From the NCBI RefSeq assembly GCF_019890725.1, contig NZ_JAINZZ010000076.1, positions 1-32,241 of the forward strand: a stretch of DNA of 32,241 nucleotides, read 5' to 3'. Each line of letters opens with the position of its first letter. Position 1 is the first letter of the stretch. A program made the translations under genes and the position numbers. This document shows positions 1 to 7,347 of this stretch, piece by piece. This stretch comes from Actinacidiphila acidipaludis (GTDB taxonomy: Bacteria > Actinomycetota > Actinomycetes > Streptomycetales > Streptomycetaceae). Under the pieces are notes generated by a model, which was given only the letters and a program-made list of their open reading frames with translations, searched no databases and was not told where the DNA came from.

Positions 1-304
1 GCATGACGCGCACCTCGTAGATGTCGGCGAGCGCGGCGCGGCGCAACCGCGTCGGCCAGTCCTCGGCCGGACGGGTGGCGATGACGAACACCCCCGCACC
101 CTGCCGGGTGCGCACCAGCCCGGCTCCGGCCAGTGCCCGCAGCGCCTCCCGCACGGTCGAGCGGCCGACGCCGAGATCGGCCGCCAGCGTCGTCTCACCC
201 GGCAGGCGGGAGCCCACCGGCCACTGCCCGTCGGCGATCTGTGCGCGCAGCCGCTCGGCGGCCTGCTCCACCAGGGGGCTGGGGCGCAGCGAGCCCATCG
301 CCAT
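1..304 (-). CDS. GntR (FadR-like) transcriptional regulator, 5' part only
   Basis: The first 101 codons of a DNA-binding regulator are present; the rest lies outside the window. The N-terminal winged helix-turn-helix is clear: a leading helix (residues ~8-20, LVEQAAERLRAQI), the turn GSRLPGE, the recognition helix region LGVGRSTVREALRAL (~44-58) and the wing TRQGAGVFV. Arrangement and the following linker fit the FadR/FCD branch of GntR, whose C-terminal domain binds small acids; no effector can be named. The start is ATG at 304, with a second in-frame ATG at 298. It is divergent from the broken leuA-like gene. Two direct GTTCAC copies (309-314, 337-342) lie in its leader and could be operator half-sites. 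Confidence 0.9.
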   Translation of the reverse strand, partial: MAMGSLRPSPLVEQAAERLRAQIADGQWPVGSRLPGETTLAADLGVGRSTVREALRALAGAGLVRTRQGAGVFVIATRPAEDWPTRLRRAALADIYEVRVM

Positions 305-346
305 GGTCGTTCACCTGTCCGCTTGTCTGAGGAGTTGTTCACGGTT

Positions 347-352
347 AGTCTA
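347..352 (-). promoter_or_regulatory. candidate -10 box of the GntR gene
   Basis: On the minus strand this reads TAGACT, a common Streptomyces -10 form, 42 bases upstream of the ATG at 304. No good -35 box is visible, so this is tentative. Confidence 0.35.
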
Positions 353-478
353 CCCGCCGTGACGCTGCGGGGCCTCCTTCTCGGATGCCGTGGCGGGGCC
401 TGACCACGACCGGCACCCCGCCGCGGGGTTCGGTGCTGCCGGTCTGTCACCGGCATCCACCGATGGGATCAGCCACCG

Positions 479-1724
479 ATGAACACCCCCGACCGCGGCC
501 GCACCACTCCGGCCGCCACCGTCTTCCCCACGCTGCGCACCCCGGCCGGGCCTGTGCCCGCCGGGAGCCCGGCGTGGAACCCGCAGCGCGGCGGCGCGAT
601 GCCGCACCACCGCTACCGCCCCGCCCACGAGCGCGTCGAGGTGCGCGTCGCCCCCGAGGGACGCCGCTGGCCGTCCGCCCGCATCGAACGGGCGCCGCTG
701 TGGGTGCCGGTCGACCTGCGCGACGGCAACCAGGCACTGGCCGAACCCATGGACCCGGCGCGCAAGCGCCGCCTCTGGCCCTGCTGGCGGGCGCGCAGCG
801 CGTCGAGGGGTGCCTGTTCGGCAACGGCGAGCGCACCGGCAACGTCGACCTGGTCACCCTGGCGCTCAACCTGTACACACAGGGCGTCGACCCCATGCTG
901 GACCTCTCCGACATCGACGAGATCCGCCGCACGGTCGAGCACTGCAACCGGCTGCCCGTCCCCGCCCGGCACCCGTACGCCGGCGACCTGGTGCACACCG
1001 CGTACTCCGGAACCCACCAGGACGCCATCGGCAAGGGCATGGCCCACCACGCCCGCCGCGCGGCCGAACTCGGGGTGCCGGCCGGGCAGGCGCCGTGGGA
1101 GGTGCCGTACCCGCCGATCGACCCGGCGGACCTCGGACGGGACTACGAGGCCGTCATCCGCGTCAACAGCCAGTCCGGCAAGGGCGGTGTGGCCTTCCTG
1201 CTGCGCACCCGCCACGGACTGGACCTGCCCGCCCGGCTGCGGGCCGACTTCTCCCAGGTCGTCCAGCGCGCGGCGGACGCCGGCGGCGAGGAGATCACCC
1301 CCAAGGACCTCTTCGCCCTCTTCCACCGCACCTACCTGGCACCGGGGAGGACGGCCCGCTGACCGCCACCGACTGGCACACCGCCGAAACCGCCCCCGGG
1401 CAGCACGTGTTCGGCTGCACGCTGCACGACGCGACCGCCGGCGCCCCGGCGACCGAGGCGCGCGGCACCGGCAACGGCCCGCTGGCCGCGTTCACCGACG
1501 CGCTGCGGCAGGCGGGCGGCGTCACGGTGGACGTGCGCCACTACGCGGAACACGCGACGGCCCCCGGCCAGGGCAGCGCCGCCGTCGCCTACGCCCTCTG
1601 CGCGATCGGCGGGGAGACGTGGTGGGGCGCCGGCCTGGACACCTCGGTGCTCTCAGCGTCGGTGCGGGCCGTGCTCGCGGCGGTCAACCGCAGCCGTTCC
1701 GCGCGCGGTCCGGCCGCGCGGTGA
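479..1724 (+). pseudogene. leuA-like 2-isopropylmalate synthase remnant, internal deletion and frameshift
   Basis: Parts of an alpha-isopropylmalate synthase, the first committed enzyme of leucine synthesis, lie in three frames. The N-terminal part (ATG 479 to about 770) has the LeuA lead-in PHHRYRP and the motif VDLRDGNQAL. At about 770-777 it jumps frame and family position: MDPARKRRL is followed directly by ALLAGAQRVEGCLFGNGERTGNV, so roughly 200 residues of the TIM barrel, including the metal-binding HxH strand known in this family, are missing. This second frame runs to TGA at 1360-1362. The C-terminal leucine-sensing domain (GTGNGPLAAF, TWWGAGLDTS, ASVRAVLAAVN) continues in a third frame to 1724; one lost base in the G run near 1340 would explain this shift. 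The product cannot be an active synthase. A functional leuA must be elsewhere in a leucine prototroph. Assembly error is possible for the frameshift but less likely for the clean deletion. Confidence 0.87.
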
Positions 1725-1729
1725 CGGGG

Positions 1730-1761
1730 GAGCGGCCGGTGAGCGGCCGGTGAGAGGCCGG
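1730..1761 (+). repeat. 11-base tandem repeat after the leuA-like stop
   Basis: Two exact GAGCGGCCGGT units (1730-1740, 1741-1751) and a third variant GAGAGGCCGG (1752-1761). The unit edge recreates GGTGA, the context of the true stop at 1720-1724. Confidence 0.75.
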
Positions 1762-1781
1762 GGCCGGAGCGGGGGCCGCCG

Positions 1782-2618
1782 CTACGGGCGGTAGACCTTG
1801 CCCGGCTCCGGCGCCGCCGGAGCCAGCAGTTCGGGGACGGTCACGAACGTGTAGCCCTCGGCGCGCAGGGCGTCGATGATGCCCGGCACGGCCGGGACCG
1901 TCCCCTTGTAGAGGTCGTGCAGCAGGATGATGCCGTCGCGGTGGGCGTCCTTCAGTATCCGCCGGTGGATGAGCGCGCTGTCGGTGGTGGCGTAGTCCGA
2001 CGCGGTGTCGTTCCACAGCACCTGGGCCAGCCCCAGTTCCTTGCAGACCTTCGCGACCTTCTTGTCGGTGCGGCCCTGCGGCGGGCGCATCAGGGTCGGC
2101 CGGGTCCCGGTGAGCTTCTCCACCGCCGTGTCCAGTCGGTCGAGTTCGGAGCGTATGGCGGCCGGGTCGAGATCGGTCAGCCGCGGGTGGGTCCAGGAGT
2201 GGTTGCCGAGCACGTTGCCGTTCTGGCCCATCTGCCGCACCAGATCGGGGTACTTGTCGACATGGTTGTGGCCGAGCAGGAAGAAGGTGACCTTGACCTT
2301 CTTCTCCCGCAGCACCTTCAGCAGCGCGGGCGTGTTCTCGCTCGGCCCGGCGTCGAAGGTCAGGGCTATGCACTTGGCGACGCGGCAGTCGACCGCGCCG
2401 GGGGCGAGTGCGCCCTTGCGCCCGCCCGCGCTGCCGGCCGGTGCCCCGCCGGTGCCGCCGCTCCTGTCGTCGGCGGCCGCCGCATAGGCCGCGTCGCGCG
2501 CGTCCTTCGGGGACTGGGTGGGGTACCGGGTGCACCCGCTGAGCCCGAGGGCGAGGGCGACCACCGCGGTCACGGCCAGGAGGCCGCCACGGCGGGCGGT
2601 TCGCGTCGATCGGGGCAT
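1782..2618 (-). CDS. polysaccharide deacetylase lipoprotein (NodB domain)
   Basis: Carbohydrate esterase family 4 protein, 278 residues, expected to remove acetyl groups from a cell-surface glycan outside the membrane. The start is ATG 2618, preceded by GGAGG at a good distance; longer readings lack this. A lipoprotein signal opens the protein: basic MPRSTRTARR, a hydrophobic stretch, then lipobox LSGC near residue 30. NodB motifs follow in order: LTFDAGPSENT, NHSWTHP, RPPQG, WNDTASDYA and IILLHDLY. The first motif reads TFDAG where many family members have TFDDG, so the second aspartate, usually a metal ligand, is alanine; I recall the same variant in other actinobacterial members, so activity is not excluded. 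It ends convergently with the leuA remnant, 57 bases away. A perfect dyad at 2687-2705 may control it. Confidence 0.92.
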   Translation of the reverse strand: MPRSTRTARRGGLLAVTAVVALALGLSGCTRYPTQSPKDARDAAYAAAADDRSGGTGGAPAGSAGGRKGALAPGAVDCRVAKCIALTFDAGPSENTPALLKVLREKKVKVTFFLLGHNHVDKYPDLVRQMGQNGNVLGNHSWTHPRLTDLDPAAIRSELDRLDTAVEKLTGTRPTLMRPPQGRTDKKVAKVCKELGLAQVLWNDTASDYATTDSALIHRRILKDAHRDGIILLHDLYKGTVPAVPGIIDALRAEGYTFVTVPELLAPAAPEPGKVYRP

Positions 2619-2918
2619 GGGTGGTCCTCCAGCGCGGGGTCGGGGCGCCTGCGGTGACGGCAGGCGGGCCTCACTGTACACACCGGCTATACACCGGATG
2701 TATAGCGGGTGGGCCGACCGTCGGGGAGCGGCGGCCCGGCGGAGGTTTGGCGCACGGACAGACAGTTCGGGTCAGAAGCGGTCGCGGCCGTCCGGCAATT
2801 GAAAGGATCTTCGGTCAAAACTGCGGCGCGACCGGTCCCGCGCGGTGTGTACTTGGCGGGTCCGCCGCACGGCGGCACCCCACACCCTCCACCTGCCTGA
2901 CCCTCCGAGGCCGATGCG
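2619..2918. other. divergent intergenic region, deacetylase / cvnA
   Basis: 300 bases without a gene. The deacetylase side holds an AT-rich dyad (2687-2705). The cvnA side has a short AT-rich island (about 2797-2825, around AATTGAAAGG and TCAAAACTG), the likely place for the conservon promoter, but I cannot assign -35/-10 boxes with confidence. GAGG at 2907-2910 is the probable cvnA ribosome binding site. Confidence 0.6.
2687..2705. promoter_or_regulatory. perfect 7-5-7 dyad, candidate operator
   Basis: CTATACA, five bases (CCGGA), TGTATAG: a perfect inverted repeat, AT-rich in a GC-rich genome, 69 bases upstream of the deacetylase start. A further related half-site, TGTACA (2675-2680), lies just beside it, and ACACCGG occurs twice in the same stretch. 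The binding protein is unknown; the GntR protein at 1-304 is one candidate by proximity only. Confidence 0.6.
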
Positions 2919-4580
2919 ATGATCGAGATACCGGACGTGGTCCTCGGCTGCCTGAGCGCCGGGACCCTGGCGGCCCTCGTGCTGGGGGGCGGGCTCTGGC
3001 GCTCCCGCCGCCGTGGCGCCCGGCAGTCCGCGGAACTCACCGCCCTGAACGCCGCGCTCGACGGCGCCCGCGAGGAAGCCGACGCCGCCCGCGCGCAACG
3101 CGACGCCGCCCGCGCGGAGTCGGCCGCGGCCCGCGCCGAGACCCTCACCGCCGAGGCCCTCACCGCCGAGGTGGCGCACCTCGCCCGGCAGCGCGTCCCC
3201 GCCACCGCCACCCACGCCGCCCACCCGCACGTCCGGGTGCCCGGCCCGCTCGACGATGCCGTGGCCGGCACCCCGCTGGGCGACGCGCTCGACGAGGTCC
3301 AGGCCGCCGTGCTCACCGCGACGGCCCAGGAGCGCAAGCGGGTCGACGCCGCCGCCCGGGCCGGGATGCGCGGCGCCACCCGCGACATCCAGGCCGGCCT
3401 GTACCGCCTGCAGGACGTGCTGCGCGGCCTGCAGGAAAAGTACGACGACCCCGAACTCGCCCAGGTGCTCTTCGCCCTGGACCACGAGAACGAGCAGTCG
3501 CTGCGGCGGGCGCAGGTCACCGCCGTGGTGTGCGGCGCCTGGGTGGGCCTGGCCCGCGAGGAGTCGCACCTGGTCGAGGCGGTCACCGGCGGCCAGTCCC
3601 GGCTCGTCGGCTACCACCGCGTCAAGGTGCACCACCACCTCGAACCCGGCACCGCCCTGGTCTCGCACGCGGTCGAACCCGTGGCCATCATCGTGGCCGA
3701 ACTCCTCGACAACGCGCTGCGGCACTCCGCCCCGGACACCGACGTGGTCGTCAACCTCGAACGCGTCCCCAGCGGCGTGGCGGTCACCGTCGACGACTAC
3801 GGCGTCGGCATGGCCGCGGACGAACGGGCCCGCGCCCAGCGGATGGTGGCCGGGACCGAGGCGATCCTGCTGTCGGAACTCGGCGACCCGCCGCGGATGG
3901 GCCTGGCCGCCATCGGCCAGCTCACCCGCCGCTTCGACCTGTCCGTGGACCTGTCCTCCCCGTCGCCCTACGGCGGGGTCCGCGCCGTGCTGCTGATCAG
4001 GAACCACCTGCTCAGCCACATCGACCCGGTCGAGCAGCCGCCGGCCGCCAGCACCCCGCGCTCCACCCGGACCGCGGCCGCGCCCGCCGCGGCGGCCACC
4101 CCCGTCAACGGCCACAGCCACGCGTCGTCGGCCGCCGACCCCACCGCCCCGGACGCCGGCGCCCGCACCCACGGCACCGCCCGCCCGGCGGGCTCCGCCC
4201 CGGCCTCCGTCCCGGCCTCCGGCACAAGGGGGGCCGGGACGGGCCCGGTCGAGGACGCCGGTGCGCGCTCGACGGCGACCGCGGGAACGGAGCCGAGCAC
4301 GGCCGCTACGCCGGACGCCGATCCGCGGGACACCGCCGGCACCGGTGACCCGCTCGGCTCCGGCGACCCGAACGACCCGGGCCCGCACGACTCCGGGAAC
4401 CCGGACGAAGACACTCTGCCGCAGCGTCGCCGCCGTGCCCGCGGCCGTGCGACCGCCGCCACCGCCACGGCACCGCCCGCCCGCACCCCCGAGGAGTCCG
4501 CCGCGGCACTCGGCGCCCTCCAGGCAGGCACCGCCGCGGCCCGATCCGAAGCCGACAGCGAAGGGAACGACCCGCGATGA
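2919..4580 (+). CDS. cvnA: CvnA: conservon membrane histidine-kinase-like protein
   Basis: First gene of a conservon, the four-gene signalling cassette repeated in Streptomyces genomes. 553 residues: one N-terminal membrane segment (~6-26) followed by RSRRR, an alanine-rich coiled coil (~38-92), a dimerisation-like helical region with DHENEQSLRR (~187), then a HATPase_c fold with N box ELLDNALRHS (~261), G1 DDYGVGM (~292) and a GLAAIGQL segment (~327). Residues beyond ~366 form a long Ala/Pro/Thr-rich tail with no fold visible, ending in an Arg-rich patch. There is no large outside sensor domain. CvnA proteins are known to recruit the downstream partners at the membrane; kinase activity has been questioned. 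ATG 2919 is used because the ATG six bases upstream stops at once. The stop overlaps cvnB by ATGA. Confidence 0.93.
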   Translation: MIEIPDVVLGCLSAGTLAALVLGGGLWRSRRRGARQSAELTALNAALDGAREEADAARAQRDAARAESAAARAETLTAEALTAEVAHLARQRVPATATHAAHPHVRVPGPLDDAVAGTPLGDALDEVQAAVLTATAQERKRVDAAARAGMRGATRDIQAGLYRLQDVLRGLQEKYDDPELAQVLFALDHENEQSLRRAQVTAVVCGAWVGLAREESHLVEAVTGGQSRLVGYHRVKVHHHLEPGTALVSHAVEPVAIIVAELLDNALRHSAPDTDVVVNLERVPSGVAVTVDDYGVGMAADERARAQRMVAGTEAILLSELGDPPRMGLAAIGQLTRRFDLSVDLSSPSPYGGVRAVLLIRNHLLSHIDPVEQPPAASTPRSTRTAAAPAAAATPVNGHSHASSAADPTAPDAGARTHGTARPAGSAPASVPASGTRGAGTGPVEDAGARSTATAGTEPSTAATPDADPRDTAGTGDPLGSGDPNDPGPHDSGNPDEDTLPQRRRRARGRATAATATAPPARTPEESAAALGALQAGTAAARSEADSEGNDPR

Positions 4581-4999
4581 CCAGCCGCGACACCGGCGAC
4601 ACGGCGTGGGTGCTCGATCCGATCCTGGAGATCCCGCACGTCAGGGCCGCCGTCCTGCTCACCAGGGACGGACTGGTCTCCGGCTACACCGAGGCGCTCT
4701 CCCAGCCCACCGCCGAACGGACCTCCGCCATCATCAGCACCGTGCAGGGCGCCTGCCGCACCGCGGCCGCCGCCTTCGCCGACAGCGACGACGCCCAGGT
4801 CCGCCAGGTCGTCATCGAGTCCGACCACGGCTACATCCTCGTGGCGCCGACCGCCCACGGCACGTGCGTGGCCGCGTTCGGCGACCCCGAGGTCCGTCTC
4901 GACCTGCTCGCCCACCGGGTCCACTCGCAGGTGGCCCGGCTCGGGGAGAAGGCCATGTCCGCCGCGCCGCGCGGAGCCGATGGCGGCAGTCCGGCATGA
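4577..4999 (+). CDS. cvnB: CvnB: Roadblock/LC7 domain protein
   Basis: 140 residues, nearly all one Roadblock/LC7 domain (~10-125), a fold that in bacteria regulates small GTPases of the MglA/CvnD type. Typical features are the opening WVLDPILEIPHVRAAVLLTRDG, a helix with ERTSAII, and the strand pair VVIESDHGYILVAP. The C-terminal tail is short and disordered. It starts in the ATGA overlap with cvnA and ends in another ATGA overlap with cvnC, so its translation should be coupled to both. In conservons the protein is the expected regulator or adaptor for the GTPase encoded at 5330. Confidence 0.95.
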   Translation: MTSRDTGDTAWVLDPILEIPHVRAAVLLTRDGLVSGYTEALSQPTAERTSAIISTVQGACRTAAAAFADSDDAQVRQVVIESDHGYILVAPTAHGTCVAAFGDPEVRLDLLAHRVHSQVARLGEKAMSAAPRGADGGSPA

Positions 5000-5355
5000 C
5001 AGGACGCCGGACCGGCCGCCCGCTGGTCCCCGCCTACCTCTCCACCGGCGGGGTGGCGCGGCCGGCCCGTGCCTGCCTGGAACGGCTGACCGTGCTCACC
5101 GGCACGGGCGAGCCCGCGCCGCCGGCCCTGCCCGCGGCCCAGCACGCGCTGCTCGACATGCTCGGCGACGGCTCGCTCACCGTCGTCGAGGCCGCCGCCC
5201 TGCTGGAACTGCCGGTGTCCGCGATCCGCGTCCTGGCCGACGAACTGCTCGGCCGGGGCCTGATCCTCAGCCGCCCGCCGGTGCCCGTCGCCGAACTGCC
5301 CGAACCCGACCTGCTGAAGAGAGTGGCCGATGGCCTCCGCGCCCTCAAGCACTAG
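4996..5355 (+). CDS. cvnC: CvnC: DUF742 protein
   Basis: 119 residues with the DUF742 signature: an N-terminal basic segment MTGRRTGRPLVPAYLSTGG, a central linker, then a winged-helix-like half with LTVVEAAALLELPVSAIRVLADELLGRGLI and the family's usual end LLKRVADGLRALKH. DUF742 proteins are the third component of conservon complexes; the biochemical role is unsettled, but the helix-turn-helix-like part suggests binding to a partner protein or DNA. ATG 4996 lies in an ATGA overlap with cvnB. The last 26 bases overlap the start of cvnD. Confidence 0.95.
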   Translation: MTGRRTGRPLVPAYLSTGGVARPARACLERLTVLTGTGEPAPPALPAAQHALLDMLGDGSLTVVEAAALLELPVSAIRVLADELLGRGLILSRPPVPVAELPEPDLLKRVADGLRALKH

Positions 5356-5941
5356 CGGTCTGCGCAGGCCGGGCAGCGGCCCGCACCTGCCGGAGACCGC
5401 ACGCGAACTGGTCAAGATCCTGGTGGCCGGGCCGTTCGGCGTGGGCAAGACCACGCTGATCGACTCGGTCTCCGAGATCACCCCGCTGCACACCGAGGAA
5501 CACCTCACCGAGGCGTCGGTCGCCGTCGACGACCTGGCCGGCGTGCGGGACAAGACCACCACCACCGTCGCGATCGACTTCGGCCGGATCAGCATGCCCG
5601 GCGGGGTGGTGCTGTACCTGTTCGGCACCCCCGGGCAGGAACGGTTCCGCTCGCTCTGGAACGACATCGCCTACGGCGCGCTCGGCGCGCTCGTGCTGGT
5701 CGACACCCGGCGCATCGACGACTCCTTCGACGTGCTCGGGCTGGTCGAGGAGACCGGACTGCCCTACGCCGTGGCGCTCAACACGTTCCCCGACTCCCGT
5801 AGTTACACCGAGGAGCAGTTGCGCACCGCGCTCGACCTGGAACCCGGCACGCCCATGGTGGCCTGCGACGCGCGAGAGACCAACTCCTCGATCGACGCCC
5901 TGCTCGCCCTCGTCCAGCACCTGATCGACCGCACCGCCTGA
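5330..5941 (+). CDS. cvnD: CvnD: conservon small GTPase
   Basis: 203 residues, Ras/MglA-like GTPase, last of the core conservon. Walker A GPFGVGKT is at residues 34-41, the switch I threonine-rich stretch is RDKTTTTVAIDFG, and switch II is GTPGQERF (~99-106). The NKxD base-recognition motif is replaced by LNTFPD, a relaxed form usual in this family. The N-terminal ~25 residues are flexible. Its start overlaps cvnC by 26 bases, which should couple translation. Its stop lies inside the first unit of a 13-base tandem repeat. In S. griseus the matching rar set represses aerial growth (established knowledge of the family); that this copy does so is inference from sequence class and gene neighbourhood. 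Confidence 0.95.
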   Translation: MASAPSSTSGLRRPGSGPHLPETARELVKILVAGPFGVGKTTLIDSVSEITPLHTEEHLTEASVAVDDLAGVRDKTTTTVAIDFGRISMPGGVVLYLFGTPGQERFRSLWNDIAYGALGALVLVDTRRIDDSFDVLGLVEETGLPYAVALNTFPDSRSYTEEQLRTALDLEPGTPMVACDARETNSSIDALLALVQHLIDRTA

Positions 5942-5997
5942 CGACACCGTCTGACCGCGCCATCTGACCGCACCGCCTGGTCGCACCACCTGACCGC
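5933..5997 (+). repeat. 13-base tandem repeat across the cvnD stop
   Basis: Five contiguous 13-base units starting at 5933, 5946, 5959, 5972 and 5985, of form ACCxxCTGACCGC with one to three differences each. The first contains the real stop (TGA 5939-5941); units 2, 3 and 5 also contain TGA, and another TGA follows at 6001. The unit is not a multiple of three. Confidence 0.85.
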
Positions 5998-6078
5998 GCC
6001 TGACGAGCGATCGACCGCACCGCCCGGCCCGTGCCGGGTCCCGCTCCCACCCTCGCCGACCCCCCGCCCGGAGCCCTG

Positions 6079-7347
6079 GTGAACGCATCGACCTCCCCGC
6101 CCAGCCCACAGCCCGCCTATCCGGCGCCCGCCGACGCGTTCACGCTGTCGGCGCCGGTACGCCTGTGGGAGGACGGCTTCGCCGCCGACCCGCACCGCTA
6201 CTACGAGGCGCTGCGCGCCCAGGGCCCGCTGGGCTGGGCCGAACTCGCCCCGGGCGTACCGGCGTACGTCGTCACCGACCGGCAGGCCGCGCTCGACCTG
6301 CTGCACGACGACGGGACCTGGTCGCACGACCCGCGCCCGTGGGAGACCACCGTCGCCGAGGACTCGCCGATCCTCGGCATGATGCGCTGGCGCCCCAACA
6401 CCCTCTTCGCCGACGGCGAGGCGCACGTCCGCTACCGCACGGCGTTCGTGGACGCCTTCGACCTGGTGGAGCCGCAGGACCTGCGCGAGCGGGTGCACCG
6501 CGCGGTGGACCTGCTGGTCGGCCGGTTCGGGCCGGCCGGCGAGGCGGACCTGGTGACCGGGTTCGCCCGGCCGCTGATGTCGCTGGTCTTCAACAACCTG
6601 TTCGGGCTGCCCGACAGCGAGAGCGGCCGGCTGGAGGCGGGCCTGGGCAAGATGATGGAGGGCGGCGCCCAGGCGGCCGAGGGCGAGGCCGAGTTCGGCG
6701 CGTACGTGCTCGACCTGATCGCCGCGAAGTCGGCGGAACGCGGCCCGGACATCACGAGCCGGCTGCTGGACCACCCGGTGGACCTCACCCCGGAGGAGGT
6801 CACCTGGCAGGTGTTCCTGACGCTGGGCGCCGGGCACGAGCCGACCGCCAACCTCGTCTCCAACGCGCTGTCCCGGGTCGTCGGCAACCCCGACTTCTAC
6901 TCCACCCTGACCAGCGGCTCGCGGCCCGTCATGGACGCGGTCGTCGACGTCCTGCGCTACGAGACACCGTTGTCGAACTACGGCATCCACTTCGCCCGGG
7001 AGCCGGTGAGCTTCCACGGCGTGCGGGTCCAGGCCGCGGTGCCCGTCGTCGTCTCCTACGGCGCCCTGGGCTGGTTCGGTGAGCGGGAGTTCGGCGGGCG
7101 GCACCACCCCAGCGACGCCTCCCACCTGTCCTGGTCGGCCGGGGAGCACGCCTGCCCGGTCAAGCACCACACCCTGCTGATCGCCACCGAGGCGGTCGAG
7201 CGGCTCACCCAGTGGCTGCCCGACCTCGAACCGGTCCTTCCGCGCGAGCAGCTGACCTGGCGCCCGGGGCCGTTCCACCGCTCGCTGACGTCCCTGCCGG
7301 TCCGCTTCACCCCCCGTACCCCCGATCAGCCCGGAGAGCGCCCGTGA
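6079..7347 (+). CDS. conservon cytochrome P450, atypical (CYP156/157-like)
   Basis: 422-residue P450 that ends the first part of the conservon operon. The I-helix motif is AGHEPT (251-256). The K-helix, normally ExxR, reads DVLR (Asp290), and the haem loop, normally FGxGxHxCxG, reads WSAGEHACPV with the ligand Cys359 kept. Such relaxed K-helix and haem motifs are known from CYP157-type enzymes sitting in conservons next to CYP154 enzymes; the exact family needs alignment. GTG 6079 was chosen because GGAG lies five bases upstream; an earlier GTG at 6031 has no such site. The 3' end overlaps the next P450 (GTGA). Substrate unknown; activity with the altered motifs uncertain. Confidence 0.88.
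   Translation: MNASTSPPSPQPAYPAPADAFTLSAPVRLWEDGFAADPHRYYEALRAQGPLGWAELAPGVPAYVVTDRQAALDLLHDDGTWSHDPRPWETTVAEDSPILGMMRWRPNTLFADGEAHVRYRTAFVDAFDLVEPQDLRERVHRAVDLLVGRFGPAGEADLVTGFARPLMSLVFNNLFGLPDSESGRLEAGLGKMMEGGAQAAEGEAEFGAYVLDLIAAKSAERGPDITSRLLDHPVDLTPEEVTWQVFLTLGAGHEPTANLVSNALSRVVGNPDFYSTLTSGSRPVMDAVVDVLRYETPLSNYGIHFAREPVSFHGVRVQAAVPVVVSYGALGWFGEREFGGRHHPSDASHLSWSAGEHACPVKHHTLLIATEAVERLTQWLPDLEPVLPREQLTWRPGPFHRSLTSLPVRFTPRTPDQPGERP

Noticed and set aside
305..478. Leucine attenuator in front of the leuA-like gene.
   Set aside because: A hairpin exists at 437-455 (TGCCGG/CCGGCA) but there is no leader peptide with consecutive Leu codons and no T tract.
1335..1362. Programmed frameshift in the leuA-like gene.
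   Set aside because: The larger internal deletion upstream already removes activity, and no slippery heptamer with a following structure stands out.
5933..5997. Possible CRISPR array.
   Set aside because: The units are contiguous and only 13 bases, with no unique spacers, and no cas gene is present.
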